Shown: positions 63,775-64,000 of the stretch, piece after piece
How the letters are laid out: every line of letters starts with the position of its first letter
How positions within the stretch are numbered: the first letter of the stretch is position 1
Assembly (NCBI GenBank): GCA_016722075.1
Contig: JADKGW010000001.1
Coordinates: 1,984,001 to 2,048,000 of the forward strand
Direction: 5' to 3'
Length of the DNA: 64,000 nucleotides
Source: Candidatus Kouleothrix ribensis
GTDB lineage: Bacteria; Chloroflexota; Chloroflexia; Chloroflexales; Roseiflexaceae
The notes under the pieces: model-generated
Seen by the model: only the letters and a program-made list of their open reading frames with translations
Told to the model about the DNA's origin: nothing
Database searches by the model: none
Made by a program: the position numbers and the translations under genes

Positions 63775-64000
63775 ATGCCGAAAAGTTATCGCCACCTCTG
63801 GCCACGCCTCGTCAGCTTCGAGAATCTTCATACAGCATGGCGTAATGCACGCCGCGGAAAGCGAGGACTGCCAGCCGTCGCAAGCTTCGACATTGTTGCC
63901 GAAGACATGCTCTTCGAGCTGCAGGCGCAGCTAGAGCAAGATACCTATCGCCCAGGCCGCTACGCTAGCTTCAGGCTTGTTGAAAACGGCAAGCGGCGGA
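63775..64000 (+). CDS. Reverse transcriptase, DGR type, N-terminal part
   Basis: The first 75 residues are visible before the window ends. MPKSYRHLWPRLVSFENLHT and AWRNARRGKRGLPAVASFDI then LELQ-type LFELQAQLEQDTYRPGRYAS match the N-terminus of DGR and group II-like reverse transcriptases (SFENL, A-x-R-G-K-R, L-x-L-Q, Y-x-P-G-x-Y). The catalytic YxDD region is outside the window. The start has GAGCGAG upstream. Position directly after a lectin-like target with a variable tail strongly favours a DGR enzyme over a retron or group II intron protein. Confidence 0.85.
   Translation, partial: MPKSYRHLWPRLVSFENLHTAWRNARRGKRGLPAVASFDIVAEDMLFELQAQLEQDTYRPGRYASFRLVENGKRR

Noticed and set aside
63775..64000. 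Reverse transcriptase of a retron or group II intron
   Set aside because: The upstream gene is a lectin-like target with a DGR-style tail and no intron or msr-msd structure is visible; the catalytic part is missing, so some doubt remains.

Overview
The window looks like a high-GC chromosome segment from a filamentous phototrophic Chloroflexota, probably order Chloroflexales. The left 13.6 kb is a plus-strand bacteriochlorophyll cluster with type II reaction-centre flavour: bchG (partial), bchP, a puhE-like gene fused to a CobW GTPase, a small membrane protein, a bchO-like hydrolase, bchF, bchC, bchX, a DUF169 gene, a one-helix small protein, bchY and bchZ. A universal stress protein gene on the opposite strand interrupts it and shares a promoter region with bchF. 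Placement at genus level is not possible from this sequence alone.

From about 13.8 to 36 kb the window is mixed chromosomal and mobile DNA. It has a DUF104-GT39 membrane glycosyltransferase, a PNPOx-fold protein, a broken IS630 element, an AT-rich PNP-TIR-STAND-TPR gene, a tnpB scrap, a decayed GT39 gene split by a 1.8-kb insertion sequence, a HAD-IIA phosphatase, two kinds of tandem repeat, a THUMP-type methyltransferase, mnmG, an ISAs1-type element with a 10-bp target duplication, a tRNA-His with a clear promoter and terminator, a YdeI-type gene clipped by an IS21-type element, and remnants of small membrane genes.

From 36.5 kb to the right edge the window is a conflict or immune-like island. 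A 2129-residue protein starts with an Mrr-like nuclease domain. Then comes a minus-strand set: a STAND ATPase with about 15 WD40 repeats overlapping (ATGA) a caspase-like protease, followed by two NACHT ATPases that end in FGE-sulfatase (C-type-lectin-like) domains. A plus-strand set follows: a decayed NACHT gene, an adaptor-like helical protein, a third NACHT-FGE protein, and, cut by the window end, the N-terminus of a reverse transcriptase of the type found in diversity-generating retroelements (DGRs).

The key observation is that two NACHT-FGE genes differ in their last 129 bp at 18 positions, none of them a third codon position. That is the signature expected of adenine-directed DGR mutagenesis of AAC-rich codons. 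The sensors share three or four short Gly/Asn/Asp-rich motifs, and the caspase carries all of them in series. I read this as a sensor-effector network in which WD40 and hypervariable lectin-like sensors converge on one caspase through matched motifs. DGR-linked conflict systems are already known in multicellular bacteria; the motif-hub layout here is the part most worth testing. The template repeat was not found in the window.
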